Made by a program: the position numbers and the translations under genes. A DNA stretch of 64,000 nucleotides, from positions 949,481 to 1,013,480 of the forward strand of contig CM041203.1 in NCBI GenBank assembly GCA_023078555.1. The letters run 5' to 3'. This document shows, one piece after another, positions 63,253 to 64,000 of this stretch (position 1 is its first letter; each line of letters opens with the position of its first letter). This stretch comes from Ulva prolifera. Taxonomy: Eukaryota; Chlorophyta; Ulvophyceae; Ulvales; Ulvaceae. Under the pieces are notes generated by a model. The model was not told the DNA's origin. It did no database searches and saw only the letters and a program-made list of their open reading frames with translations.

Positions 63253-64000
63253 GTGCGCACCTCCGCCACTGCAGTGCACTATACCCATGCACTCACCCAC
63301 GCGTCATGCAATCACCTCCACTTGAACGAGGCCATCCATCGGCTGACTCAGCATCGGCTGACTCAGCATCACATCTTCACACACCACGAGGGTTCATCAC
63401 AGACAAGTATGTGCTGATGGCTGTGGCCAGCTGCTCATTCACCCCTCCAGTGGTGCTTGCCATCAACGTCAGCGGGGCTGCGTATGGCAGCGAGGAGCGA
63501 CCGCGAGTGCACGGACATGCTGGTGTGCCTTGGCCACGCGCCTGCATGGGTGCATGCCACACAGCAGCCCAGGGGGCCCGGTGAATGCTGGAAGCCGTGT
63601 ATACTGCGCTCACGGCGCCTGGAGCCACTGTGTTGTGACCCCTTCTGCCTGTTGACGTAACAGTGTGACAGAGTGATCGACTCGATCCTTTAGCTACACC
63701 ACACTATCTACATGCCCTGACGCCAGTTTGCAGGCTGCATTCTCGGTGTCCACCAGTGCCTGCACGCAGCCTCGCACCGGTGGAGGAAGGCGCCCTGGTG
63801 AACCTCACGTGTGCCAGTGATGATGGTGCACATGTTCAACTGCACAGGCGCAGGGAGGCGCGGCTCGTGTGCGGTGGGTGCCGGGTAGCATGCATGCTGC
63901 GCCCCCCTGTGCCGTGGGGCGCGTCTACGGGGATGGGGCTCGGCATGCATGTGCAGGAACGCCCGAGGGCATGTGGCGGCGGGAGAGGGCGCGTGTGGGG
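63253..64000. other. Right edge, continuation of the membrane/coiled-coil gene or intergenic
   Basis: Follows the GTGCGC donor at 63253. No further exon could be joined with confidence. The short direct repeat CATCGGCTGACTCAG occurs twice in tandem at about 63337-63369. Confidence 0.35.

Overview
The window is nuclear DNA of a photosynthetic eukaryote, most likely a green alga (Chlorophyta). The clues are many short introns ending in TGCAG, a GDP-L-galactose phosphorylase (VTC2 type), a plant-style TDY MAP kinase, an FKBP with a thylakoid-lumen targeting signal, and TGTAA motifs about 70 nt after two stop codons. That motif is the usual green-algal poly(A) signal. A CCDC113/CFAP263 gene implies a lineage that builds cilia at some stage. 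I cannot name the class or genus. There is no sign of prokaryotic or organellar sequence.

Layout from left to right. MSH2 (minus, C-terminal part off the left edge); a Bin3/MEPCE RNA 5'-cap methyltransferase (minus); a lumenal FKBP (minus); a Sfp/AASDHPPT-type phosphopantetheinyl transferase (plus, divergent from FKBP); a GC-rich gap with no supported gene; NOP58 (plus); a small conserved-looking basic protein of unknown function (minus); a four-exon gene of unknown function (plus); importin beta-1 (plus); a TDY MAP kinase (minus, convergent with importin); CCDC113 (plus, divergent from the kinase); a repeat-rich gap; RPC1, the largest subunit of RNA polymerase III (plus, 15 exons, complete); two tandem choline-transporter-like (CTL/SLC44) genes (plus) with an unresolved candidate gene between them; VTC2 (minus, start exon not found); a long gap; and a single-pass membrane plus coiled-coil protein of unknown function (plus, running towards the right edge).

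Gene models were built by hand: exons were joined only where GT(or GC)/AG borders and codon phase agreed. RPC1, NOP58, importin beta, the methyltransferase, FKBP, CCDC113 and both CTL genes close as uninterrupted frames from ATG to stop. The genes are ordinary housekeeping functions (mismatch repair, 7SK-type RNA capping, snoRNP, nuclear import, Pol III, ascorbate synthesis, choline/lipid transport) and do not form one pathway.

The unusual content is mostly structural. There is a perfect 610-bp GT/AC array inside an MSH2 intron. A strong 5' splice-site preference for GTGCG/GTGTG runs through the window, and FKBP has a GC-AG intron. Two dispersed short retroelement-like families are present: one with a tRNA-like B box and a conserved 3' tail, and one starting TTACAAGGACAAAGGC and flanked by 17- and 23-bp direct repeats. 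A near-perfect inverted repeat lies upstream of RPC1. The tandem CTL pair shows precise loss (or gain) of one intron and blocks of near-identity among diverged membrane segments.
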